A stretch of 22,740 nt of DNA, from the IMG/VR virus record IMGVR_UViG_3300042938_001069, positions 1 to 22,740 of that record; one strand, written 5' to 3'. The position numbers were made by a program, and so were the translations under genes. This document shows positions 9,782 to 18,128 of the stretch, piece after piece. The DNA comes from a virus. Under the pieces are notes generated by a model. The model searched no databases. It worked only from the letters and a program-made list of their open reading frames with translations, and was not told the origin of the DNA. Positions within the stretch are counted from its first letter, which is position 1; each line of letters begins with the position of its first letter.

Positions 9782-10204
9782 ATGGCTTCAACACTAAACT
9801 TTACAACCGTTCCTTTCACAAGAGTAACGCAGTTTGCACCAGCAGACACTACTGTGGCTAAGGACATACTTCCAGCAAACCCTACACAAGCAAGAAGAGT
9901 ATATGGCATCACGGTATGGACTGACGAAAGTGCTGCGAAAGATGTCGCTCTACACATTTCCGATGGAACAACTACTTGGGAACTAACTACCGTTGCTATT
10001 CCACTAAACGCAGGTAATACAAATGCTATTGTTCCAGTAGACTTATTTGCGAGCACGCAAGTTTCTCCTTTTATCAAAAACAGAGATGCTTCTGGCGCAC
10101 CATACTTACACATACCAGCAACTTGGTCTATAAAGTTGGCATACAACGCAACAATGACTGCTGCTAAGTTAGCAAACTTTATAGTAATAGGAGAAACTTA
10201 CTAA
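9782..10204 (+). CDS. Small virion protein, unknown function
   Basis: 140 residues, predicted all-beta, no signal peptide or membrane helix. It has a compact strand-rich pattern (RRVYGITVWTDESAAKDVALHISDG, then FVIGETY-like end) that looks like a single jelly-roll or Ig-type domain. It sits between fibre proteins and a lectin-like protein, with a 17-base A-rich leader, so a fibre-accessory or capsid/tail decoration role is plausible. I do not recognise the family. The next gene starts 2 bases after its stop codon, so the two are almost certainly co-expressed. Confidence 0.5.
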   Translation: MASTLNFTTVPFTRVTQFAPADTTVAKDILPANPTQARRVYGITVWTDESAAKDVALHISDGTTTWELTTVAIPLNAGNTNAIVPVDLFASTQVSPFIKNRDASGAPYLHIPATWSIKLAYNATMTAAKLANFIVIGETY

Positions 10205-10205
10205 T

Positions 10206-11213
10206 ATGAATAGAGGACTTGAAAACGGATTTATACTTGGAAATTCCAAAGGAATGTTATCTGGATTAGGTTCTGGATTGCAATCTGGTAATGTTATGAC
10301 TAATAGGTTGAATATGTTGAACCCTGCTGCTATAACTGACCCAAAGACAAAACCTGTCTTTTATGTAAATGCCGACAATGTGGCACTAACTTCTGGTGCT
10401 ATAAGCATTGTATATAATCTTGTAGACGCACTTCCAGGAGACCTTCTTCCAAAAGTAGAAAACATATTTACACAAGCAGCAGGAACTACATATCGTCCAC
10501 CGTTGGTAGTCGGAGGACTAAACGGTAAAAACTATATGAATTTTGCAGATACAGGTAATAGATACTTGGAAAGTGCACCGGCTGCTTTATACGCACAAAC
10601 TGCTCCACAGACAAGTGGAATAGGCTTTACTTATATTTTTATCATAAAAAGATTGCCAGGAGCAACAAGAAGCATACTTGACGGAAGAGACAGCACAACT
10701 CTTGCAACTACTAACGACATACTTATTGAGGTAAACGCAGAAGGTAGAATAACATTTGACTATAAAGGAGGAAACTCTGGTTCGGTAACAAGTCTTACAG
10801 GAACTGCTGGTGTGAACCTACTAAACAATTGGTCTATATTGACGATAAAGACACAACTACGAAACGATGGTGGTTATATACCAAGTGATAGTGATAACTA
10901 TGGAACGATTGCAAAAAGATATGCGATGCCTTGTGGTGCCAAAATAGGAAATCCTGGTGTTATTGATATATTCGTCAATGGAGTAGAACAACAGAAGACA
11001 ATAACGACAAATACCTATACTAATGCAGACTACTACAATGACGGCACATTTAGGATGTTAGATAGAGATATATTTATTGGTAATAAAGGAAATGTATTTG
11101 GAACAAGTGGAACTCATATAGGTGCTTTTCTAATGATACCCACTTATATAACAAAAGGACTACAACAAAGACTTGAAAACTATTTCAGGTGGTATTATTC
11201 ACTGCCTTTCTAA
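10206..11213 (+). CDS. Putative adhesin with concanavalin A/LamG-like domain
   Basis: 335 residues. After a Gly-rich N-terminus, the segment from about residue 55 (KPVFYVNADNV) through a LNGKNYMNFADTGNRYLES strand, a FTYIFIIKR strand, an ILDGRD turn, an IDIFVNG strand and the C-terminal LQQRLENYFRWYYSLPF follows the order seen in concanavalin A-like (LamG) domains of phage fibres, which commonly end in an 'E-x-Y-L/F-x-x-K/Y-Y' helix. This fold often binds carbohydrate, so surface-glycan binding is a reasonable inference. The first 45 residues (many Gly, Leu, Asn, Met) could be an attachment segment to the tail. It starts 2 bases after the preceding gene. Confidence 0.6.
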   Translation: MNRGLENGFILGNSKGMLSGLGSGLQSGNVMTNRLNMLNPAAITDPKTKPVFYVNADNVALTSGAISIVYNLVDALPGDLLPKVENIFTQAAGTTYRPPLVVGGLNGKNYMNFADTGNRYLESAPAALYAQTAPQTSGIGFTYIFIIKRLPGATRSILDGRDSTTLATTNDILIEVNAEGRITFDYKGGNSGSVTSLTGTAGVNLLNNWSILTIKTQLRNDGGYIPSDSDNYGTIAKRYAMPCGAKIGNPGVIDIFVNGVEQQKTITTNTYTNADYYNDGTFRMLDRDIFIGNKGNVFGTSGTHIGAFLMIPTYITKGLQQRLENYFRWYYSLPF

Positions 11214-11228
11214 AAAGAAAATAAAGAT

Positions 11229-11378
11229 ATGTATATACTAAAACCAGAATATGTCGGAACTATAATGGAAATCATTAGAGAAGAAATGAAAATAGTTTTT
11301 GACACTACAATAGAACCACAAGAAAAATACGAATACTTCTATAACATAGGCTTTGATTGGGCCTTTGACATAATATAA
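11229..11378 (+). CDS. 49-residue hypothetical protein
   Basis: A short reading frame, ATG at 11229 to TAA at 11376-11378, fills the gap between the lectin-like gene and the next structural gene. It encodes an acidic, aromatic-rich peptide beginning MYILKPEYVG and ending GFDWAFDII. It has an A-rich leader (AAAATAAAGAT) like its neighbours and lies 9 bases ahead of the next start. No family is recognised. Without it there would be a 174-base gap in an otherwise tightly packed region, which supports it being real. Confidence 0.5.
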   Translation: MYILKPEYVGTIMEIIREEMKIVFDTTIEPQEKYEYFYNIGFDWAFDII

Positions 11379-11387
11379 TACGACAAT

Positions 11388-12005
11388 ATGAGCCAATTGA
11401 TAAGAGACTTACACGATAAATATATTCTTGACTTTGACCCAAACTCAAACAATATGGTCGTATACAAATACTGTCCTGCCACCTTCTCAAAAGCAGAAGG
11501 TGAATTCATATACAATCAGTGTGCCACATTTTCATATTCACCTTCTACTGGTGGTGGTTCTACACAATCTGGTATTGCTGGTTCTTGGTATGATACGACT
11601 TCTCAAACAACGACTGCAAACACACCAACAAAAATGTTCTGTGATACGACTTCGTTTGAGAACGGTATAACTAAAAAACTTGGTTCTAACTTTGAGGTCT
11701 CAAATGCTGGTAGATACAACTTGCAGTTTTCAGTTCAGTTAGACCAATCATCGGGTGCCGGTCACCATATCTTTATCTGGTTCAGGAAAAACGGTGTTGA
11801 TATACCATACTCAGCAAGCGAAGTAGCTATACAAGGTTCATTGGCAGAAAGCATACCTTCTTGGAACTTTATATTTGAACTGGAAGCAGGAGACTATGTA
11901 AATGTAATGTATTCTGTTACAGATAGTGATGTATATCTAAAAGCGGTGGCACCAGGAACAATACCAGGCATACCTTCTGTAATCATAACAATGTGGAAAC
12001 TATAA
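11388..12005 (+). CDS. Virion protein with C1q/TNF-like jelly-roll domain
   Basis: 205 residues. The C-terminal 140 residues follow the pattern of C1q/TNF-like trimeric jelly rolls found in phage structural proteins: an early GSWYDTTSQT strand, NAGRYNLQFSVQL, then WFRKNGVDIPYS, ELEAGDYVNVMYS and a final PSVIITMWKL strand. The 'AG-Y-x-x-Q-S', 'NG-x-x-I' and 'AGDYV' positions are the usual landmarks. The N-terminal 55 residues (SQLIRDLHDKYILDFDP) may anchor it to the virion. It closes the fibre/adhesin block and precedes the tape measure; a receptor-binding or capsid-surface role is possible. Confidence 0.6.
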   Translation: MSQLIRDLHDKYILDFDPNSNNMVVYKYCPATFSKAEGEFIYNQCATFSYSPSTGGGSTQSGIAGSWYDTTSQTTTANTPTKMFCDTTSFENGITKKLGSNFEVSNAGRYNLQFSVQLDQSSGAGHHIFIWFRKNGVDIPYSASEVAIQGSLAESIPSWNFIFELEAGDYVNVMYSVTDSDVYLKAVAPGTIPGIPSVIITMWKL

Positions 12006-12007
12006 AA

Positions 12008-12032
12008 ACGAATAGCAATCCAACTATATTTC
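12008..12032 (+). promoter_or_regulatory. Candidate phage promoter P2 (tape measure gene)
   Basis: ACGAA at 12008 and TATATTTC at 12025, 17 bases start to start, located wholly in the 47-base gap before the tape measure gene. The AT box is followed by a second TATA (TATAAAA from 12033). The predicted leader is roughly 14 bases. Same architecture as the sites at 6064, 15982 and 17090. Confidence 0.55.
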
Positions 12033-12052
12033 TATAAAACAACACAACTCTA

Positions 12053-15000
12053 ATGGACGAAATAAAAATCAAGGCGCTCATTGACGCGGCAGATAGTGCC
12101 AAGACAATACAAGAACTGAAAAAAGCGTTGAGGGACCTGAAATCCGCAGCCGTAGAGGTTGGAGAAGGTTCGGAAAGTTTCAATAGAATAACACAAGCCG
12201 CAGGTCAAGTTAGCGACCAGATTGGCGACCTAAACGCACAGGTAAAGAACCTTGGTGACGACCTATTCAAACTACGAGGTGTCGCTCAAATAGGACAAGG
12301 AATAGCGGCAGGATTTGCTGTGGCACAAGGTGCTATTGCCATGTTTGGTGCAGAAAATGGAGCATTAGAACAAAGTCTTCTAAAAGTAAATGCCGCAATG
12401 TCTATGCTGAACGGTGTAATGGCTATTGGTGAACTTTTACAAAAAGAAAGTGCTGCTGTTTTACTTACACAAAACATTGTGAGAGGTGCAACCGTAGGAC
12501 TTGTTGGTAAAGAAACCGTTGCGAAGGCACAACTTGCCGTTGCTAATGGAACAGCAACTCTAACTCAAAGAGCTCTAAACGCAGCAATGACTGCAAACCC
12601 AGCAGGTATTCTTATCGCGGCTATAACCGCTCTTGTTGGTGTATACTACCTATTCTCTTCCAGCACAGACGAACTAAAAGCAAAGAACGACGCACTAAAC
12701 TCTTCATTAGAATATAGTAGAAAACTTCTTGACGCACAAGAAGATGCTGTCATAAAAGAAATTGATAACAGAAAGAAACTTGCTGAAAGTCGTGGTGCTG
12801 ACGCAAAAGAGATTTCTAAACTTGAATTAGAAAAACTAAACGAACAGGAAAAGTATGCGAAAAAGAGAAAGACCGCATTAGAAAACGAACTGAAAGCAGA
12901 GCGTAAACAAAGAACTGATTTGATTTTCCAAGGAGAAGACGACCTTGCAAAAGAAACTAATACTAAAATAGAAAAGAAACAAGAGGAACTTGACAAGATT
13001 GATAATATGCTCCAAAAAACGGTTGGTTATGAAAACCAATACGCATTGGAAAGAGAAGTTATCCAGAACAAACTAACTCAAAGCGAGAAAAAGGAAAACG
13101 ACAAAAGACTAAAAGACAACAAAAAGACTACTGATAGCAAACTTGACAACGCGAAAAAGTTCGCTGTTGATATGAATAAGGTCAATGCAGTAATCTATGA
13201 CAATGAGATAAAAATGCAGGAAGCACTTCTTTCTACTTGGGGTGATACTTATGATAAAAAAGTCTTGGAACAACTTTCAGCAGAAGCAAAAGCAAATAAA
13301 GAAGTTAGCGACGCACAAAAAGAACTTCTAAATAGTTTACAAGAAGACTACCTAAAAAGCGAAGACTTCCTAAAACTAAAAATAGAGGTTACAGGAATAG
13401 AAGATACAAGGTTCCAATCGGCTTGGAACAACTTTCTAAAATCAAATAACATTGAGGCACAGAAAGCACAAATTGCTTTGAACTTGATACAAAAGTCTGG
13501 TGAGGAAGCAAGAACTGCTATATCGGCTCAGTATGCCGAAACAAGAAAAGAACTTGCAGAACAAGAGCGTAAAAGAATAAGAGAGTTGTTTGAGGAAAGC
13601 ACTAAAATCGTATTGGCACAAGACGAGTATAAAAGGTTCTATGAGTTCCTAAACATACAGATTGATAAGTTTTCCACAAATATAAAAGAACAAGGTAAAG
13701 CACTTGACGGATTTGACGCAAAGAACAAACAATCCGCACAAGAAAGGATTGATGCAATAAAGGCAGAGATTGCCGCAGAGGAACTAAAAATACAAAAGAA
13801 TAAAGAGGTTGACGAAAAGAATAACGAGATAAACAGAACGCTTATGGAACAAGGTTCTATAACTCGTGATAACTACGAAGATACTCTAAAACTAAACGAG
13901 AAGGCAATAGACGATATAAAGGCGGTAATAGCAACAAAGAACGAACAGATTACTGCTATAAACGGAGAGACAGACGCACAATTACAATACAACAAAGCAT
14001 TCAAACAATGGTCCGATAACTTGGGACAGACAGAAGGAGAACAAAAAAGTCTAAACGATAAGATTGGTGAGTTTGTGAATACTGTAAAAATAGGTCAACT
14101 TGTATTCAATGAGTTGCTAAATGCTGCACAAGAAGGTGGTGAACTAACTGGCGCACAATGGAAAAAAGGATTTGACAAAATAGCAAGTAATGTAACTGCT
14201 TTTGCGCAAAGCCTTGGAGATGTAGAAAGCAACATAAATGATTTTGGTAAAGCAGTAGACTTTGCACTCTCTGGTATAAAACCAGTTTCTATTCCTGTAA
14301 AACTTGATAAGACAAAAGTAGAAAAAAATAGTTTTATAGAAGGTCTAATAAGTGAAATAAAAGAAGACGGACAGATTATAGAGACCGAACTGGATGATTT
14401 TGGAAGAAAACTAGTAGTAACTCTTGAAAATAGAGCAGGTGAAATATATCAAACCATTACAACTGCGCAAGAAAGAACTGCGGCACTTACATTAGAAGGT
14501 GCAACAACAGTTCTTGCTCTAAACAGAGGTATAAATGAGGACCAGGTTGCTGATAGTCTAAAAGCAAATGTTCTTTTGGCAGCGATATACAAAGACAAAA
14601 ATGACTTGATTTTATCACAAGAAACAGAGATAACAAATGCTGTTAGAAAATCAGCAGAAGCAAAAGTTGCTGCTATAAACGCACAAATACTTGCTGATAC
14701 AAATCAAACAGATAGCACAAAAAAACTTACTGCGGACCAGATTGCTGAACTTGAAAAGTTGAAAACAAAGTTTGAGGGCTATAAAGATTTGTCTTTCAAA
14801 ATACAACCACTTGACGCAAAAGATTTTGGTCTTGATGCTCTTGCTACTGATTTTGAGGCACAACTTGTAGGTCTAAACGATAAACTGAAAAAGAGAAGAG
14901 ACGATGTTGTAAAATTGGAACAACAAACATATGAGGAAAGTTTGTTTCAACTATTCAAAAAACTTGACGCGGGTCAAATAACACAAGAAGAGTATGATAA

Positions 15001-15976
15001 GAAACAAACAGAAATGAAAATCAACCACGAGCAAAACCTTCTTGTAATAGAAGTGTCTTATGGTGAAAAAGGACAGGAAGCTCTTGTTGATAGTGCAAAG
15101 AAAAGAAGAGACTATATCAAAACGGAACAAGAAAAAGAAAAAGAAGAGCGTTTCAAAAGTATAGAAATGATGGTTGATTTAGAAAAACAAGCAATGGATG
15201 TTTATCTACAATGGCTCGCTCAACAATATGCAGAGGAAGATAGATTGAGCCAACAAAGATTTGATGCGAGGATTGCTCTTATTGACGAAGAGGAAAAGGC
15301 TTATGACGATGCTCTTGCAAACAGGACTGCTGCCGAACAGCAGGCTATTGATATAAAAGAAGAGTTTGACCTTCGTAGAGACCAAGCAGAAAATGAAAGA
15401 AGAAGAGAGCAAAATGACCTTGCGGAAAAGCAATTTCAGGCACAGAAATACAATAGTTTAGCACAGATTGCTATTGAGTATGCCGTTGCTATTGCAAAGG
15501 CTTGGGGAACTGCTGGACCTTTTGGTATTCCTATGGCTGCGTTTTTAGCAACACAAGGTGGTCTTGCTGCTGCTGCTGTCGCAATGCAAGAATTTGTTCC
15601 TTCGTATGCTACTGGTGGTCTTGTAATGGGACCTGGCGGACCGAAAGACGATAAGGTAAAAGCAAATCTTTCCAATGGTGAAAGTGTTATCAATGCCAAA
15701 TCAACAAAAATGTATGCTCCACTTTTATCAGCAATCAACCAAGCAGGTGGTGGTGTCGCAATACCTAATCTAAAAAGTGGAGGTATAATAATGCCACCAG
15801 GAGCAAACATACAAAGCGTCAGCGTTGTGAACTCTTCTGCTGTCGTTAGTTTAGACCAATCAAGTATACAAGCAATTGGAAACGCAATGAGTTCTCAACA
15901 GATTACAGTTCAAGAAAACACAATCAGCAACGCACAAGAAAAACAAGCAAAGGTGGAACGCAGGACAAAGTTCTAA
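12053..15976 (+). CDS. Tail tape measure protein
   Basis: 1307 residues, dominated by charged Lys/Glu/Gln-rich coiled coil. It has hydrophobic segments at about residues 85-150 and a likely membrane-spanning stretch at about 181-201 (NPAGILIAAITALVGVYYLF), and another Ala/Ile-rich segment near residues 1133-1182. The C-terminus has the hallmark ATGGLVMGPGGPKDDKVKA and LSNGESVINAKST motifs of tape measure proteins. It sets tail length during assembly and may later help DNA cross the envelope. By the usual rule of about 0.15 nm per residue the tail would be near 200 nm. No tail-assembly chaperone pair with a ribosomal slippage site precedes it, and it follows the fibres instead of the tube gene, both unusual. 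Confidence 0.9.
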   Translation: MDEIKIKALIDAADSAKTIQELKKALRDLKSAAVEVGEGSESFNRITQAAGQVSDQIGDLNAQVKNLGDDLFKLRGVAQIGQGIAAGFAVAQGAIAMFGAENGALEQSLLKVNAAMSMLNGVMAIGELLQKESAAVLLTQNIVRGATVGLVGKETVAKAQLAVANGTATLTQRALNAAMTANPAGILIAAITALVGVYYLFSSSTDELKAKNDALNSSLEYSRKLLDAQEDAVIKEIDNRKKLAESRGADAKEISKLELEKLNEQEKYAKKRKTALENELKAERKQRTDLIFQGEDDLAKETNTKIEKKQEELDKIDNMLQKTVGYENQYALEREVIQNKLTQSEKKENDKRLKDNKKTTDSKLDNAKKFAVDMNKVNAVIYDNEIKMQEALLSTWGDTYDKKVLEQLSAEAKANKEVSDAQKELLNSLQEDYLKSEDFLKLKIEVTGIEDTRFQSAWNNFLKSNNIEAQKAQIALNLIQKSGEEARTAISAQYAETRKELAEQERKRIRELFEESTKIVLAQDEYKRFYEFLNIQIDKFSTNIKEQGKALDGFDAKNKQSAQERIDAIKAEIAAEELKIQKNKEVDEKNNEINRTLMEQGSITRDNYEDTLKLNEKAIDDIKAVIATKNEQITAINGETDAQLQYNKAFKQWSDNLGQTEGEQKSLNDKIGEFVNTVKIGQLVFNELLNAAQEGGELTGAQWKKGFDKIASNVTAFAQSLGDVESNINDFGKAVDFALSGIKPVSIPVKLDKTKVEKNSFIEGLISEIKEDGQIIETELDDFGRKLVVTLENRAGEIYQTITTAQERTAALTLEGATTVLALNRGINEDQVADSLKANVLLAAIYKDKNDLILSQETEITNAVRKSAEAKVAAINAQILADTNQTDSTKKLTADQIAELEKLKTKFEGYKDLSFKIQPLDAKDFGLDALATDFEAQLVGLNDKLKKRRDDVVKLEQQTYEESLFQLFKKLDAGQITQEEYDKKQTEMKINHEQNLLVIEVSYGEKGQEALVDSAKKRRDYIKTEQEKEKEERFKSIEMMVDLEKQAMDVYLQWLAQQYAEEDRLSQQRFDARIALIDEEEKAYDDALANRTAAEQQAIDIKEEFDLRRDQAENERRREQNDLAEKQFQAQKYNSLAQIAIEYAVAIAKAWGTAGPFGIPMAAFLATQGGLAAAAVAMQEFVPSYATGGLVMGPGGPKDDKVKANLSNGESVINAKSTKMYAPLLSAINQAGGGVAIPNLKSGGIIMPPGANIQSVSVVNSSAVVSLDQSSIQAIGNAMSSQQITVQENTISNAQEKQAKVERRTKF

Positions 15977-15988
15977 AATCTACGAAAA
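15972..15988 (+). repeat. 17-base direct repeat, copy 1
   Basis: TCTAAAATCTACGAAAA, identical to the copy at 17080-17096. In this copy it contains the tape-measure stop codon (TAA at 15974) and is otherwise non-coding. It contains the ACG box of candidate promoter P3 and ends 10 bases before TATACTTT. Confidence 0.8.
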
Positions 15989-16006
15989 ACACAAAAAATA
16001 TACTTT
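15982..16006 (+). promoter_or_regulatory. Candidate phage promoter P3 (protease gene)
   Basis: ACGAA at 15982 and TATACTTT at 15999, 17 bases start to start. Only 6 bases separate the AT box from the ATG at 16013, so a transcript starting at the normal distance would have almost no leader. A TACTTTTG at 16001-16008 also fits the Bacteroidota TAnnTTTG box but has no TTTG box upstream. Confidence 0.5.
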
Positions 16007-16012
16007 TGATAT

Positions 16013-17101
16013 ATGGAAAAGAAAATACCTACCTATAAAATAGTTGTCAACCCAGACGACAGCGAGACAGGCGTATACGCAGTCTCATTGGTAGACCAAC
16101 CGGCCATTGAGGTTGATTGGATAAAACTTGCAAAAATAGAAGAACTTTACTTCTCGGCAAACAAAGACAAGCAAATGTTATTCGGACCTATGCTTATTCC
16201 TAACAAACTCATATTTAGAAGAGACGAAAAAGGAAACGAGTATAACATTGTATTTGACGAAGATACAATTCAAACAATCGCTGATAAATACAATGAGAAT
16301 AAACTTGGTGATGTATTCAACTTCCAACACTCCGATAAGAAAGTAGAGGCAGTTCTTTTACAGAATTGGATTACAGGAGAAAACGATAAGTCAAAAGATT
16401 TTGGATTTGAACTTCCAAAAGGAACTTGGTTTGGTGGTGTCAAAGTAAAAGACGAAGACTTTTGGCTTACAGAAGTAAAAACTGAAAGAGTGAAAGGTTT
16501 CTCTGTTGAGATAATGGCAGGAACTGAACTAATAGAAATGACTTCCGAAATGGAAGATAAAAATAAAAACACAAAACTTATGGAAATCAAAACAAATGAG
16601 GGTGTTGCCTTATATTATGATGGTGCAGAAGTTGCGGTTGGAACAGCATTATTTACTGATGAGGCAATGACTATTGTTGCACCAGAAGGAGCACATATGC
16701 TGGAAGACGGAAGAGTTATTACATTGGATGTAAATGGCGTTATTCTTTCAATCGCAGAAGAAACACCAGAGATTGAGGTTGAGGCAGCGGAAGTTGCTAC
16801 ACCGGCAGCTACTGATGTTCTTGCAGAGGTAATGCCTATTTTTGAGGAATTGAGAGGTATAATGGCTGAGTTATCTACAAGACTTGACAAGTTAGAAAAT
16901 GTAGAGACTACGGAAGAGGAAGCAACTACTAATGCAGAAAACCTTTCTAAAATCACAGAACTTGAAAACAGAATAGAGTTACTTAGCTCAATGGCTGGTG
17001 CTCCGTCAATCGTAAAGAGAGACGACAACACAATGAAAAGAGAAGCAAAGGAAGCGGCAATTGTCAGCAGAATAGAAGCTCTAAAATCTACGAAAAGATA
17101 A
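16013..17101 (+). CDS. XkdF-like prohead serine protease with scaffold-like C-terminal domain
   Basis: 362 residues. The N-terminal half matches the XkdF/prohead protease pattern: YAVSLVDQPAI near the start, LFGPMLIPNKLIFR, NIVFDEDTIQTIADKY, a His in NFQHSDK (about residue 106), PKGTWFGGVKV, and a Ser in RVKGFSVEI (about residue 164); His and Ser are the likely catalytic pair. Residues about 185-255 form a separate beta-rich part, and residues about 260-362 are acidic then coiled coil (ELSTRLDKLENVET, ITELENRIELLSS) as in scaffold domains. This suggests a protease-scaffold fusion that acts inside the procapsid and is cleaved during maturation. It lies just upstream of the capsid gene. The ATG at 16013 has a minimal leader if promoter P3 is real; there is no good later Met. 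Confidence 0.85.
   Translation: MEKKIPTYKIVVNPDDSETGVYAVSLVDQPAIEVDWIKLAKIEELYFSANKDKQMLFGPMLIPNKLIFRRDEKGNEYNIVFDEDTIQTIADKYNENKLGDVFNFQHSDKKVEAVLLQNWITGENDKSKDFGFELPKGTWFGGVKVKDEDFWLTEVKTERVKGFSVEIMAGTELIEMTSEMEDKNKNTKLMEIKTNEGVALYYDGAEVAVGTALFTDEAMTIVAPEGAHMLEDGRVITLDVNGVILSIAEETPEIEVEAAEVATPAATDVLAEVMPIFEELRGIMAELSTRLDKLENVETTEEEATTNAENLSKITELENRIELLSSMAGAPSIVKRDDNTMKREAKEAAIVSRIEALKSTKR
17080..17096 (+). repeat. 17-base direct repeat, copy 2
   Basis: TCTAAAATCTACGAAAA, identical to 15972-15988. Here it is coding and specifies part of the protease C-terminus (LKSTK) in a different context from copy 1. It again ends exactly 10 bases before TATACTTT and includes the ACG box of candidate promoter P4. 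Confidence 0.8.
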
Positions 17102-17114
17102 AGATTTATACTTT
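17090..17114 (+). promoter_or_regulatory. Candidate phage promoter P4 (major capsid gene)
   Basis: ACGAA at 17090 and TATACTTT at 17107, 17 bases start to start, followed by a second TATA (GTATAAAC). It gives the capsid gene its own transcript with a leader of about 24 A-rich bases before the ATG at 17145. It overlaps the alternative upstream ATG at 17115, which argues that this earlier ATG is not the translation start. Confidence 0.55.
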
Positions 17115-17144
17115 ATGTATAAACGAAAAAAAAACGAAAACAAA

Positions 17145-18068
17145 ATGAATAAGTCAAACTTCAAGCTTGCGTTCACAGACAACACAACTTACTACGGTAA
17201 AGATTTGGAAGGTTTCTACGCTGCTGCTTTACTTACAGGGAACTCAAAAAGCGAGTTCAAACTAATACCTAATGTGAAATCAAAGGTAAAACTAGGACAA
17301 CTTGACCTTGGAAACATTCTTCAAGACGCTGATTGTTCTTTCTCGTCTACGGGCGAAGGAACTTTATCTCAAAAAACTTTTGAGGTATGTCCTATAAAAA
17401 TCAACTTGGAATACTGTCAAAGAACTTTTGAGGTAAACTATTTATCCGAGTTATTGAGACCAGGTTCTAATAGCGACCAAGTTATGCCAGATAGTGTTGA
17501 AAGCTTCTTACTTGCAAGGTCTGCTGAAAAAATCTCTGCTGATACTGAAAAGTTAGTATGGCAAGGTAATACAGCTACTGCTTCTTACCCATTAGCTCTT
17601 TGCGACGGTTTAGAGAAACAACTTTTAGCTGACGCTGCTGTTGTTGATGTTGCTGCTGGAACATTATCTGCTTCTAACATTATCGCAGAATTGACAAAAG
17701 TATATAACGCTATTTCTAACACGGTTATTGACGCAGAAGACTTACGTATCTTCTTATCTCCATCAGCACATAGATTTTACAGAGCTGCATTAGCGTCTGC
17801 TTCTGCCGAAGCATACTACATGCAAAACTACGGAGAACTACATTTCTTGAATGTTAGATTGTCTGTTGCTCCTGGTATTTCAACTAACAAAATGGTTGCT
17901 GCTAGAAAATCAAACTTACTTTTATTGACTGACTTGATGTCGGATTTTGAGGACATTATGATTTTGCCACAGAAGCAAACGAGTGGGGTTCCAGTAGTGC
18001 GCATGGTCGGAGAATTCAAATTTGGGGTTGGATATATTTTCGGAAGCGAAATCGTATTCTACAACTAA
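17145..18068 (+). CDS. Major capsid protein (HK97 fold)
   Basis: 307 residues from the ATG at 17145 (MNKSNFKLAF). The protein has the features of an HK97-fold major capsid protein: it directly follows the protease/scaffold gene, has an N-terminal arm, a long helix-rich middle (SAEKISADTEKLVWQGNT), AEDLRIFLSPSAHRFYRAAL and a C-terminal KFGVGYIFGSEIVFYN strand, a common ending for this fold. Cys occurs in several conserved-looking places (DADCSF, FEVCPIK, LEYCQRTF). I chose the second ATG because the upstream one at 17115 lies in candidate promoter P4 and adds an atypical Lys/Asn-rich extension (MYKRKKNENK). A hairpin terminator follows at 18088. The extended reading from 17115 cannot be fully excluded. 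Confidence 0.8.
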   Translation: MNKSNFKLAFTDNTTYYGKDLEGFYAAALLTGNSKSEFKLIPNVKSKVKLGQLDLGNILQDADCSFSSTGEGTLSQKTFEVCPIKINLEYCQRTFEVNYLSELLRPGSNSDQVMPDSVESFLLARSAEKISADTEKLVWQGNTATASYPLALCDGLEKQLLADAAVVDVAAGTLSASNIIAELTKVYNAISNTVIDAEDLRIFLSPSAHRFYRAALASASAEAYYMQNYGELHFLNVRLSVAPGISTNKMVAARKSNLLLLTDLMSDFEDIMILPQKQTSGVPVVRMVGEFKFGVGYIFGSEIVFYN

Positions 18069-18087
18069 TAAAATAAAAACAAATAAC

Positions 18088-18106
18088 GGGGCTTCGGCCC
18101 CTTTAT
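18088..18106 (+). terminator. Hairpin terminator after the capsid gene
   Basis: GGGGC-TTCG-GCCCC, a 5-bp GC stem closed by a UUCG tetraloop, followed by a short TTTAT tract. The T tract is weak, so partial readthrough into the next gene is likely; the hairpin may also protect the capsid mRNA 3' end. Confidence 0.75.
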
Positions 18107-18128
18107 AGAAAAAAATATAATAATCAAA

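Noticed and set aside
11388-12005. Diversity-generating retroelement target in the jelly-roll or lectin-like genes
   Set aside because: No reverse transcriptase or second repeat copy was seen in the window.
11380-12060. Programmed frameshift pair (tail chaperones) before the tape measure
   Set aside because: The preceding gene is a jelly-roll protein that ends in a normal stop; no slippery sequence with an overlapping downstream frame.
16001-16008. TACTTTTG as a host-type promoter box for the protease
   Set aside because: Matches TAnnTTTG but there is no TTTG at about 20 bases upstream; the phage-type motif explains the site better.
17115-17144. Longer capsid reading frame starting at the ATG at 17115
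   Set aside because: This ATG lies across the end of candidate promoter P4 and adds an atypical Lys/Asn-rich extension; the ATG at 17145 has the A-rich leader seen elsewhere.
18086-18111. Promoter-like ACG...TATA before the first tube gene
   Set aside because: ACG is part of the terminator stem, the spacing is one base off, and the second box is TATAGAAA, not TATAnTTT.
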